Below, piece by piece: positions 53,409-61,431 of a stretch of DNA of 64,000 nucleotides. Below the pieces are notes generated by a model. The model had not been told where the DNA came from. It was given only the letters and a program-made list of their open reading frames with translations, and searched no databases. How positions within the stretch are numbered: position 1 is the stretch's first letter; the number at the start of each line of letters is the position of its first letter. The translations under genes and the position numbers were made by a program. Source of the DNA: an uncultured beta proteobacterium (GTDB taxonomy: Bacteria > Pseudomonadota > Gammaproteobacteria > Burkholderiales > Burkholderiaceae_C); the NCBI GenBank assembly GCA_903938815.1, contig CAJAES010000099.1, positions 1 through 64,000 of the forward strand, written 5' to 3'.

Positions 53409-54755
53409 TCAGCTGCCCAGCAGCACGGCGGGCAGCCACAGGACGAGCTGCGGGAACGCGATGGTGAGCACCAGGCCCAGCAGCTGGATCAGCACGAAGG
53501 GCACGATGCCCAGGTAGATGGTGCGCGTGCTCACCTCGGGCGGCGCCACGCCGCGGATGTAGAACAGCGCGTAGCCGAAGGGCGGCGTCAGGAACGAGGT
53601 CTGCAGGTTCACGGCGAACAGGATCGCGAACCACAGCATCACCTGCTCGGGCGGCAGGCCAAAGTCCAGGCTGGCGATGATGGGCGCGACGATCGGGATC
53701 ACGATGAAGGTGATCTCGACCCAGTCCAGGAACATGCCCAGCACGAAGATGAACAGCATCACCACGGCCAGCACCTGGTAGGCGTCGGCCTGCCCGTCGC
53801 TGACGCCGAGCGCATCGGCGATCATGCCGTCGCCGCCGAGCTTGCGGAAGATGACGCTGAAGACGGTGGCGCCCACCATCACGAACATGATCATCGCGGT
53901 GGTCTTCACGGTCTCCTGCAGCGTGGCCGTGAAGTCGGCCCAGCGCAACTGGCGCGACAGCAGGGCCAGCAGGAAGGCGCCCGCCGCGCCGAGCGCCGCG
54001 GCCTCGGTGGGCGTGGCGATGCCGGCGATGATGCTGCCCAGCACGGTGAGGATGAGCAGCAGCGGCGCGAGCAGGTCGCGCGCCAGACGCCACAGCGCGG
54101 GGCCGAGCGGAATGCGCTCGCGCGCCGCCAGCGGCGGCATGGTGTGCGGCCGGAAGACGGCCAGGAACACCAGGTAGACGATGTACAGGCCACCCAGCAT
54201 CAGGCCCGGGACCATCGCGCCGGCGAACAGGTCGCCCACCGAGATGCGCATGGTGTCGCCCAGCACCACCAGCATGATGCTGGGCGGGATCAGGATGCCC
54301 AGCGTTCCGGTGGCGGCGATGATGCCGGTGGCGAGCTTGGGGTCGTACCGGTTCTGCAGCATGGCCGGCAGCGCCAGCACGCCCATCAGCACGACGCTCG
54401 CACCGATGATGCCGGTGGATGCCGCCATCACGATGCCGATGACGGCCACCGCGAACGCATAGCCGCCGGGCAGCGTGCCCATGATGCCGGCCAGCGAGCG
54501 CAGCAGGCGCTGTGCGATGCCGGATTTCTCCAGCATCAGGCCCATGAAGACGAACAGCGGCACCGCGATCAGCAGCCAGTTGGCCAGGATGCCCGAAAAG
54601 ACGCGCGAGACGCCGGTGGACAGGAAGATCAGCGGCACACCTGCGGCGAACGCCGTGAGCACGCCGATGCCGGCCAGCACGAAGGCCACCGGGTAGCCGA
54701 AGAAGATGCCCACGAGCAGGGCCGCGCACATGGCCAGAGGCCAGAAGTACTCCAT
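53409..54755 (-). CDS. TRAP transporter large permease (DctM)
   Basis: 448-residue, 12-helix DctM subunit of a tripartite ATP-independent transporter: FFGYPVAFVLAGIGVLTAF, GILIPPSIMLVVLG, ATPTEAAALGAAGAFLLALL and DWVEITFIVIPIVAPII are characteristic. It couples substrate uptake to sodium or proton flow with the small DctQ subunit and the binding protein upstream. The sequence type resembles TRAP systems often labelled mannitol/chloroaromatic, whose known members carry organic acids. Confidence 0.92.
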   Translation of the reverse strand: MEYFWPLAMCAALLVGIFFGYPVAFVLAGIGVLTAFAAGVPLIFLSTGVSRVFSGILANWLLIAVPLFVFMGLMLEKSGIAQRLLRSLAGIMGTLPGGYAFAVAVIGIVMAASTGIIGASVVLMGVLALPAMLQNRYDPKLATGIIAATGTLGILIPPSIMLVVLGDTMRISVGDLFAGAMVPGLMLGGLYIVYLVFLAVFRPHTMPPLAARERIPLGPALWRLARDLLAPLLLILTVLGSIIAGIATPTEAAALGAAGAFLLALLSRQLRWADFTATLQETVKTTAMIMFVMVGATVFSVIFRKLGGDGMIADALGVSDGQADAYQVLAVVMLFIFVLGMFLDWVEITFIVIPIVAPIIASLDFGLPPEQVMLWFAILFAVNLQTSFLTPPFGYALFYIRGVAPPEVSTRTIYLGIVPFVLIQLLGLVLTIAFPQLVLWLPAVLLGS

Positions 54756-54758
54756 GGA

Positions 54759-55307
54759 TCAGCCCCGGTGGTTCAGCAGTTCGCCCGTGGTGCGCAGCGC
54801 GCGGGCCACGCCGAAGACGACCAGCAGCCCGAATCCCAGCGGCATCACGGCCTTGATGATCCAGCGCTGGTCCAGGCCGCCGTAGGACGAGCCCTCACCC
54901 GAGGTGTAGGCGGCCATCATGTAGTCCCACGAGAACCAGGTCATGACTGCCGCGAAGGGCAGCAGCAGGATCAGGTCCCCGAGAAGTGTGACGAGCAGCT
55001 TGTTGCGCGGCGAGAAGTGCGTGGCGATGAAGTCCACGCAGACGTGGCCCTTCTCGTGCAGCGTGTAGACGCCGCCGAGCATGGTCATCACGGCGAACAG
55101 GTGCCACTGCAGGTCATTCAGGCCGCCCGCGGTGAGGTGGCTGCCGAACAGCGGCAGCACCACACCCCACTCGAACAGCACGTTCAGGCGCAGTTGCGCC
55201 AGCAGCACGCTGGCGCACACGCTGACCACCAGCAGCGGCACGGTCCAGGCGCTCGCGCGCCCGAACCATGCGCAGCCGCGCTCCACTGCGGACAGGAAGC
55301 TGTTCAC
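54759..55307 (-). CDS. TRAP transporter small permease (DctQ)
   Basis: 182 residues, four helices, DctQ family. Conserved feature TLHEKGHVCVDFIATHFSPRNK in the first loop and a helix with LLLPFAAVMTWFSWDYM. The start codon appears to be GTG 55307, 6 nt after the binding-protein stop; an internal start is possible. Confidence 0.88.
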   Translation of the reverse strand: MNSFLSAVERGCAWFGRASAWTVPLLVVSVCASVLLAQLRLNVLFEWGVVLPLFGSHLTAGGLNDLQWHLFAVMTMLGGVYTLHEKGHVCVDFIATHFSPRNKLLVTLLGDLILLLPFAAVMTWFSWDYMMAAYTSGEGSSYGGLDQRWIIKAVMPLGFGLLVVFGVARALRTTGELLNHRG

Positions 55308-55313
55308 GATCGA

Positions 55314-56372
55314 TCAGTTCGTCGTGCCGGGCAGGGCCTGCAGCTGGCCCCAGCGGCCCACGCGCTTCATGTAGGCCGTCAGCGACAGGTAGGCTTCCTT
55401 GAACAGCGGGTCCTTGGCGGCCTCTTCCTGCATGACTTCATGCGAGGCCTTGCGCAGCGCCTCGAGCACCGGCGCCGGGAAACGCTGCACCTTGACGCCC
55501 GCGGCCTCGACCTTCTCGATCGCGTCCACCTGCGCGTTGATCTGGTCCACCGTGTTCCAGGTGATGTTGGCGTAGCAGGCCTCCACCATCGCCTGCTGGT
55601 GCTTGACGGGCATGGCCTTCCAGACGTTCATGTTGACGATGATGCTGTCCCAGCTGGCCGGCTGATGCCAGCCCGGGAAGTAGTAGTGCTTCGCGATCTT
55701 CTGCAGGCCGAGGCCGAAGTCGAGCTGCGGTGCGGAGAACTCGGCCGCCTCGATGCGGCCGCGCTCCAGCGAGACGAAGATCTCGCCCGCCGGCACCAGC
55801 TGCACGCTCGCGCCCATCTTCTCCATCGCCTTGGCGCCCAGGCCGGCGATGCGCATCTTCAGGCCCTTGAGGTCGGCCGGCGTCTTGATTTCCTTGTTGA
55901 ACCAGCCGCCGGCCTCGGGCACGACGAGGTGGCACGGGATGATCTTGACGTTGTGCGGGTCGTAGGCCTTCTGGATGATCTCCAGGCCGCCGCCCTTGAA
56001 CATCCACGCCATGAAGAGCTCGGGCTCGGGGCCGAAGGGCATGGAGCCCACCAGGTTGGCCACCGGGATCTTGCTGGCCCAGTAGCCGATCCAGTCGAAG
56101 CCCATGGCCAGCGCGCCGCTGGACACCGCGCCGAAGACCTCGAACGGCGGCACCACCTCGCCGGCGCCCATGACCTTGATCTTGACTTCGTTGTTCGTCA
56201 TCAGCGCCACGCGCTCGGCGAACTTCACCGGGCTCTGGCCGATGGACGGCACCTGCAGGCCGAACACGCTCTGCAGGTCGTAGTTCTTGGCCTGGGCCAG
56301 CGCGCCGGTGGGCAGCGCGGCGGCGGCAGTCAGGGCCGCGGCGGCGGCGATGCGGCGAAACGTGGGCTTCAT
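55314..56372 (-). CDS. TRAP transporter substrate-binding protein (DctP, TakP-like)
   Basis: 352-residue periplasmic binding protein with signal peptide (IAAAAALTAAAALPTGALAQ). Conserved ligand region LKGLKMRIAGLGAKAMEKMG has the Arg that clamps a carboxylate, and YYFPGWHQPASWDSIIVN resembles the 2-oxoacid/lactate-binding subgroup (TakP type). Ligand is therefore probably an organic monocarboxylate. ATG 56372 follows CCGGAGACAC. First TRAP gene, 38 nt after the SDR stop. Confidence 0.9.
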   Translation of the reverse strand: MKPTFRRIAAAAALTAAAALPTGALAQAKNYDLQSVFGLQVPSIGQSPVKFAERVALMTNNEVKIKVMGAGEVVPPFEVFGAVSSGALAMGFDWIGYWASKIPVANLVGSMPFGPEPELFMAWMFKGGGLEIIQKAYDPHNVKIIPCHLVVPEAGGWFNKEIKTPADLKGLKMRIAGLGAKAMEKMGASVQLVPAGEIFVSLERGRIEAAEFSAPQLDFGLGLQKIAKHYYFPGWHQPASWDSIIVNMNVWKAMPVKHQQAMVEACYANITWNTVDQINAQVDAIEKVEAAGVKVQRFPAPVLEALRKASHEVMQEEAAKDPLFKEAYLSLTAYMKRVGRWGQLQALPGTTN

Positions 56373-56410
56373 GGTGTGTCTCCGGTTGTGTTCTCTGAGG
56401 ACATTGCGGC

Positions 56411-57169
56411 TCATGCCGCGAGGAAACCGCCGTCCACCGGCAGCGTGACGCCGGTGACGTAGGTGGACAGGGCGCTGCTGAGAAAGACCACCGGCCCGAC
56501 GAGCTCGTCGGGCTCGCCGACGCGGCCCATCGGGATGCGCGTCATGAAGGCGGCCAGGCGCTCGGGGTGGGCCCGGGTGGGCTCGGTCATGGGCGTGGCG
56601 ATGACGCCCGGCGCCAGCGCGTTCACGCGCACGCCGTGCGGCGCGAGTTCAGCCGCGAGCGACTGCGTGTAGAGCTTGATCGCCGCCTTGGACGGCGAGT
56701 AGCCGAGGCTGCCGCCCTGCCCCGCGAACGCAGCGATCGACGAGATGTTGACGATGGTGCCGCGCGTGGCGACGAGCGTCTCGCGCAGCGCCTGCGTGAT
56801 GTTGAAGGTGCCGTTGAGGTTGACGTCGAGCGTGCGGCGCCAGTTCTCGGCCGCGTTCGGGCTCGCGCTGTTCTCGCGCAGGATGATGCCGGCGTTGCTG
56901 ACCAGCAGGTCCACGGCGCCGCAGTCCTGCGCCACGCGCGTGGCCAGCGCGTTGCAGGCGCCGGCATCGGTGACGTCCAGCGTCCAGGACCAGGCCTCAC
57001 CGCCCTCGGCGCGCACCAGCGCGGCGGTTTCGGCGGCCGTGGCCGCGTTCAGGTCGGTGGCGACCACGCGCGCGCCGGCCCGCGCCAGGCCCAGCGCGAT
57101 GGCGCGCCCGTTGCCCTGCCCGGCCCCGGTGACGAGGGCCAGACGGCCGGCCAGCAGCCCGGCCGTCAT
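56411..57169 (-). CDS. Short-chain dehydrogenase/reductase
   Basis: 252-residue classical SDR: cofactor motif TGAGQGNG, NAG in LLVSNAGIIL, catalytic Ser and Tyr-x3-Lys in NISSIAAF and YSPSKAAIKL, and PG in LAPGVIATPM. VVATDLN after beta-2 has the acidic residue typical of NAD(H) preference. Oxidises or reduces an alcohol/ketone. It overlaps the flavoprotein gene stop by ATGA, so the two act in one pathway, probably on the compound taken up by the TRAP system. Confidence 0.9.
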   Translation of the reverse strand: MTAGLLAGRLALVTGAGQGNGRAIALGLARAGARVVATDLNAATAAETAALVRAEGGEAWSWTLDVTDAGACNALATRVAQDCGAVDLLVSNAGIILRENSASPNAAENWRRTLDVNLNGTFNITQALRETLVATRGTIVNISSIAAFAGQGGSLGYSPSKAAIKLYTQSLAAELAPHGVRVNALAPGVIATPMTEPTRAHPERLAAFMTRIPMGRVGEPDELVGPVVFLSSALSTYVTGVTLPVDGGFLAA

Positions 57170-58914
57170 GCGCCGCGCTCCAAGGCCACCGGCTCGTGGC
57201 GGTGCAGCGGCACTGTCAGGGCCACGGGTTGCGAGAGCTGCCGGCCGCAGACATAGCCGAAGGTCACGGCCGGCCCGAGCGTGATGCCGGCGCCGGGGTA
57301 GTTGCCGCCCATCACGCTGGCGGCGTCGTTGCCCACCGCGTACAGGCCGGGGATGGCCTGCCCCTGCGCGTCGAGCACGCGGGTCTGTGCATCGGTGGCC
57401 AGGCCGGCGAAGGTGCCGATGTCGCCCACCACCAGCTTGATGGCGTAGTAGGGGCCGGTTTCCAGCGGCGCGACGCAGGGGTTGGGCCCCTCGTGCTGCG
57501 CATCGCCCTGGTAACGGTTGTAGGCCTTGCTGCCCTTGCCGAACTCAGGGTCCTCGCCTCGGCGGGCGGGCTCGTTGAAGCGCTCCACCGTGGCCTGCAG
57601 CGTGGCCGGGTCGACCTCGATCACGCGCGCCAGCTCGGCCAGCGTGGCGCCGCGCTTGAGATACCCGCTCTTCAGGTGGCGCCCGAGCGGCATCGGGAAC
57701 GGCGGCACGCACCCGAGCCCGTAGCGGCGCAACGCGCGATGGTCGACCAGCAACCAGGCGCTGACTTCGGGCGTGCCGCGGCAGGCCGCCACCATGGCCT
57801 GCACGAAGTCGTGGTACGAGTTGCCCTCGTTCGTGAAGCGGCGTCCTTCGCGCGTGACGGCGATGACGCCGGGCTTGGCGCGGTCGATGAAGTGCGGCAT
57901 GACGCCCGCGCTGCCGTCGGGCCGGCGCGTGACCGAGGTCGGCACCCAGGCCGCGGCGTGCGGGATGGTGGGGTCGACATGCGCGCCGACACTTTCCGCC
58001 AGGCGCAGGCCGTCGCCGGTGTTGGCGGTGGGCGACGGCGTATGGTGTTCGGTGCCCGAGGGCGCGTGCGGAAAGAGCTGCTTGCGCCGCGCGATGTCGT
58101 GCGGGAAGCCGCCACAGGCCAGCACCACGCCGCGCCGGGCGCGCACCGTGACGCGCTTGCCCTCGCGCTCGATGATCACGCCCTTGACGCCGTCGTGCTC
58201 GACCAGCAGCTGCCGCACGGGCGACGACAGCCACACCGGGATGCCCAGGTCCATCGCGGCCTTGGCCAGCCGCCCGGCCAGCGCGTTGCCGTTGGTCAGG
58301 TTCATGCCGCGGCCGAAGCGCATCACGTCCAGAGCATGCCGGCTCAGGCGCTTGGCGACATAGGTGAAGGATTCCAGCGAACGGAAGAACCGCATGAAGT
58401 GCCAGATCTCCTTGCCGGAGCCGAGCATCATGCCGAACACGGTGAGCTCGGGCAGCGGCGGCGCGAGCAGGCGCACGCGCTCCCCGAGTTCGCGGCCGTC
58501 GAAGGGCCGCGTCACCATCGACCTGCCGCCCGGCAGGCCGCCCGGCGCCTCGGCGTGATAGTCGGGAAACACCGCCGGCATGTCGAACTGCACGCAGGTG
58601 CGCTCGGAAAAGAAGCGGATGGCCTCGGGGCCGTACTTCAGGAAGGCGTCGGCGCGGCCGGCATCGAAGTGCGTGCCGGCCTCGTGCTGCAGGTAGGTTC
58701 TCGCCGCCCCATCGGGCTCCGTGATGCCCTGCTCCGTAGCCAGGTGGGTACCGGGTACCCAGAGCCAACCGCCGGAGCGCGCCGTCGTCCCGCCGAACTG
58801 CGGCTGCTTCTCGACCACCAGCACCTTCAGGCCGTCGTTGGCGGCCGTGATGGCGGCCGACATGCCGGAAGCCCCGGTACCGACCACCACCACATCGAAT
58901 TCTTCGCTGTCCAT
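57166..58914 (-). CDS. FAD-dependent dehydrogenase, 3-ketosteroid-delta1-dehydrogenase-like
   Basis: 582-residue flavoprotein of the fumarate reductase/KstD superfamily. N-terminal dinucleotide motif DVVVVGTGASGMSAAITAA, FGGTTARSGGWLWVPG, and the C-terminal FAD segment GNYPGAGITLGPAVTFGYV, all very KstD-like. Known relatives introduce a double bond next to a ketone in a ring. The ring substrate need not be a steroid, and no steroid genes are nearby. ATG 58914 lies 7 nt after TACACT in a good sigma-70 promoter and has no Shine-Dalgarno. First gene of the FAD-SDR-TRAP transcript. Confidence 0.85.
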   Translation of the reverse strand: MDSEEFDVVVVGTGASGMSAAITAANDGLKVLVVEKQPQFGGTTARSGGWLWVPGTHLATEQGITEPDGAARTYLQHEAGTHFDAGRADAFLKYGPEAIRFFSERTCVQFDMPAVFPDYHAEAPGGLPGGRSMVTRPFDGRELGERVRLLAPPLPELTVFGMMLGSGKEIWHFMRFFRSLESFTYVAKRLSRHALDVMRFGRGMNLTNGNALAGRLAKAAMDLGIPVWLSSPVRQLLVEHDGVKGVIIEREGKRVTVRARRGVVLACGGFPHDIARRKQLFPHAPSGTEHHTPSPTANTGDGLRLAESVGAHVDPTIPHAAAWVPTSVTRRPDGSAGVMPHFIDRAKPGVIAVTREGRRFTNEGNSYHDFVQAMVAACRGTPEVSAWLLVDHRALRRYGLGCVPPFPMPLGRHLKSGYLKRGATLAELARVIEVDPATLQATVERFNEPARRGEDPEFGKGSKAYNRYQGDAQHEGPNPCVAPLETGPYYAIKLVVGDIGTFAGLATDAQTRVLDAQGQAIPGLYAVGNDAASVMGGNYPGAGITLGPAVTFGYVCGRQLSQPVALTVPLHRHEPVALERGA

Positions 58915-58921
58915 TCGGCGC

Positions 58922-58950
58922 AGTGTAGGAACCTGATTGAAGATCGTCAA
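58922..58950 (-). promoter_or_regulatory. Sigma-70 promoter of the flavoprotein operon, leaderless type
   Basis: On the minus strand TTGACG (58950-58945), a 17-nt spacer and TACACT (58927-58922), then 7 nt to ATG. This is the best-formed promoter of the leaderless set. Confidence 0.6.
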
Positions 58951-58956
58951 CGCATT

Positions 58957-58985
58957 CGATATGCTCTAACGATCAGGGTATATCG
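58957..58985. promoter_or_regulatory. Candidate operator in the FAD/IclR spacer
   Basis: CGATAT (58957-58962) and ATATCG (58980-58985) are inverted copies with a 17-nt spacer; the left one also lies in GCATTCGATATGC. They sit just upstream of the -35 of the flavoprotein operon, a likely place for the divergent IclR regulator to bind. Confidence 0.35.
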
Positions 58986-59020
58986 CATGAGTCTCTCTAT
59001 GTAAGTAGAAACCCGATGCC

Positions 59021-59026
59021 TATACT
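59021..59026 (+). promoter_or_regulatory. Candidate -10 for the IclR gene
   Basis: TATACT, 31 nt before ATG 59058; the -35 is poor. Confidence 0.3.
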
Positions 59027-59057
59027 CGTTTCGTCTTCGCAGTACGGACACCCTGGC

Positions 59058-59837
59058 ATGAGTTCCCCCGAAAAGCCGCGCCGCGGCATCCAGTCGGTCG
59101 AGATCGGCAGCCAGCTGCTGCTGGTGCTGGCGCGCCACGTGAGCCCTCTGGCGCTGCGCGATCTGGCGCGCGGCGCCAGCATGTCCACCGGCAAGGCGCA
59201 CCCCTACCTGGTCAGCTTCCTCAAGGTCGGCTTCGTGACGCAGGACGCCGCCGGACGCTACGAACTCGGCCCGCTGGCCCTTCAGCTCGGCCTGTCCAAG
59301 CTGCAGCGGCTGGATCCCGTGAAGGAGGCCTCGCCGCTGGTGGAGGCCCTGGCCGAGGAGACGGGGCAGAGCATCGCGCTGGCCGTCTGGGGCAACCTGG
59401 GGCCGACCATCGTGCGGCTGGACGAACCCGTGCAGCCCATGCACGTGAACCTGCGCACGGGCACCGTGATGTCGCTGGCCAACACCGCCACCGGGCGGCT
59501 CTTCTCGGCCTACATGCCGCCCAAGGTCGTGGAGAAGGCCATGGGCGACGATGCGCTGCGGCGCGGCGGCGACGCCGCCAGCATCACCCGCGCCGAATTT
59601 GAGGCCCTGCTGGCCGAGACGCGCGCGCACGGCCTGTCGCGCACGCTGGGCCAGCCCATCGCCGGCATCGACGCCTTCTGCGCGCCGGTGTTCGACCATG
59701 CCGGCAACCTGGTGCTGGGCATCACGGCCATGGGCCCGGCGGCCACCTTCGACAGCAGCTGGGAAGGCGCCGTGGCCGGGCCGCTCAAGCGCTGCGCGGT
59801 GGACGTGTCGGCGCGGCTGGGGCGCATGGCGGCCTGA
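59058..59837 (+). CDS. IclR-family regulator of the flavoprotein/TRAP operon
   Basis: 259 residues: winged helix ([41 protein letters not shown]) and an IclR ligand domain ([34 protein letters not shown]). Divergent from the flavoprotein gene, so probably its regulator. ATG 59058 is preferred to ATG 59016 because the family pattern begins at [12 protein letters not shown]. The helix-turn-helix sequence differs clearly from that of the IclR at 44683. Confidence 0.87.
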   Translation: MSSPEKPRRGIQSVEIGSQLLLVLARHVSPLALRDLARGASMSTGKAHPYLVSFLKVGFVTQDAAGRYELGPLALQLGLSKLQRLDPVKEASPLVEALAEETGQSIALAVWGNLGPTIVRLDEPVQPMHVNLRTGTVMSLANTATGRLFSAYMPPKVVEKAMGDDALRRGGDAASITRAEFEALLAETRAHGLSRTLGQPIAGIDAFCAPVFDHAGNLVLGITAMGPAATFDSSWEGAVAGPLKRCAVDVSARLGRMAA

Positions 59838-59896
59838 GAGCGCTCCGAGGAAGGGAGGCTGTGGCAGAGTCACAGCACAACAAGGAGACGATTCCC

Positions 59897-61399
59897 ATGC
59901 CCCGCGACCACCTGCTAGCCCTGGACCAGGGAACCTCCAGCTCGCGCGCCATCGTGTTCCATCGCGACGGCCGCATCGTGGCCAGCGCGCAGCGCGAGTT
60001 CACGCAGCACTTTCCGCAGCCCGGCTGGGTGGAGCACGACGCCGACGAGATCTGGGACAGCCAGCTCGCCGTCGCGCGCGAGGCGCTCGCCGCCTCGGGC
60101 CTGCAGGCGCAGGACATCGCCGCCATCGGCATCACGAACCAGCGCGAGACCACGGTGCTCTGGGACCGCGCCACCAGCCGCCCGGTGCACCGCGCCATCG
60201 TCTGGCAGGACCGCCGCACGGAGCCGCTGTGCGCGCAGCTGCGTGCGCAGCCGGGCGCACTGGACCTGATCCGCGCCGACACCGGCCTCGTGATCGACCC
60301 CTACTTCTCGGGCACCAAGCTGCGCTGGCTGCTGGACCACGTCAACGGCGCCCACATCGCCGCGGCCAAGGGGCGGCTGGCCTTCGGCACGGTGGACAGC
60401 TGGCTGCTCTGGAAGCTCACCGGCGGGCGCGTGCACGCCACCGACGTGAGCAATGCGGCGCGCACGATGATGTTCGACGTGCGCCACAACGTCTGGGACC
60501 ACGAGCTGCTCAAGCTGCTGCACGTGCCCGACAGCGTGCTGCCCGAAGTGCACCCGTCGGCGCACGTGTTCGGGGAAACCGATGCAGCGCTGTTCGGCGC
60601 GCCCATCCCCATCGCGGCGCTGGCCGGCGACCAGCAGAGCGCGCTCTTCGGGCAGGCCTGCTTCACGCCCGGCCTGGCGAAGAACACCTACGGCACGGGC
60701 TGCTTCCTGCTGATGCATGCGGGCGGGCACTTCCGGCCCTCGGCCCACGGCCTGCTGACGACCAGCGCGGCGCAGACCGGCCCGACTCCCGAGTTCGCGC
60801 TGGAGGGCAGCGTGTTCATCGGCGGCGCGGTGGTGCAGTGGCTGCGCGACGGCCTGAAGGCCATCCAGCGCAGCACCGATGTGCAGGGCCTGGCCGCCAG
60901 CGTGGCCGACAGCGGCGGCGTGATGTTCGTGCCTGCCTTCACGGGCATGGGCGCGCCCTACTGGAACGCCGACGCGCGCGGCGCCATCGTGGGCCTCACG
61001 CGCGGCAGCACGGTGGCGCACATCGCGCGCGCCGCCGTGGAGAGCATCGCGTTCCAGAGCGCGGCCCTGCTGCAGGCCATGCAGGCGGACGCCCGCGCGA
61101 TGGGCGTGGCCGAGCTGACCGAGCTGCGCGTGGACGGCGGCGCGAGCGTCAACGACGATCTCATGCAGTTCCAGGCCGATCTGCTGGGCGTGCCGGTGGC
61201 CCGCCCCAAGGTGGTGGAGACCACCGCGCTGGGCGCGGCCTACCTCGCGGGCCTGGCCACGGGCGTCTACGCGGGGCGGGACGAGCTGGCGGCGCAGTGG
61301 CGCGTCGAGCGGCGCTTCGAGCCGGCCATGGGCCGCGACGAGGCCGCGGCACGCATGGCCCAGTGGGAGCGCGCGGTGCGCCAGGCCACCGCACCCTGA
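59897..61399 (+). CDS. glpK: Glycerol kinase
   Basis: 500-residue FGGY kinase that phosphorylates glycerol to glycerol-3-phosphate with [22 protein letters not shown] at the N-terminus, [47 protein letters not shown] and [22 protein letters not shown] are glycerol-kinase specific. Start supported by CAAGGAG upstream of ATG 59897. No glpF or glpD is adjacent; it lies 59 nt behind the IclR gene, so regulation may be shared or independent. Confidence 0.95.
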   Translation: MPRDHLLALDQGTSSSRAIVFHRDGRIVASAQREFTQHFPQPGWVEHDADEIWDSQLAVAREALAASGLQAQDIAAIGITNQRETTVLWDRATSRPVHRAIVWQDRRTEPLCAQLRAQPGALDLIRADTGLVIDPYFSGTKLRWLLDHVNGAHIAAAKGRLAFGTVDSWLLWKLTGGRVHATDVSNAARTMMFDVRHNVWDHELLKLLHVPDSVLPEVHPSAHVFGETDAALFGAPIPIAALAGDQQSALFGQACFTPGLAKNTYGTGCFLLMHAGGHFRPSAHGLLTTSAAQTGPTPEFALEGSVFIGGAVVQWLRDGLKAIQRSTDVQGLAASVADSGGVMFVPAFTGMGAPYWNADARGAIVGLTRGSTVAHIARAAVESIAFQSAALLQAMQADARAMGVAELTELRVDGGASVNDDLMQFQADLLGVPVARPKVVETTALGAAYLAGLATGVYAGRDELAAQWRVERRFEPAMGRDEAAARMAQWERAVRQATAP

Positions 61400-61431
61400 A
61401 GTGGCGGCGCCGGAACGCGCCCGCCCGAGCC

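Noticed and set aside
52557-56462. 1301-codon open frame opposite the DMT and TRAP genes
   Set aside because: Gln/His/Arg-rich low-complexity translation, no domain; the minus strand carries intact transporter genes.
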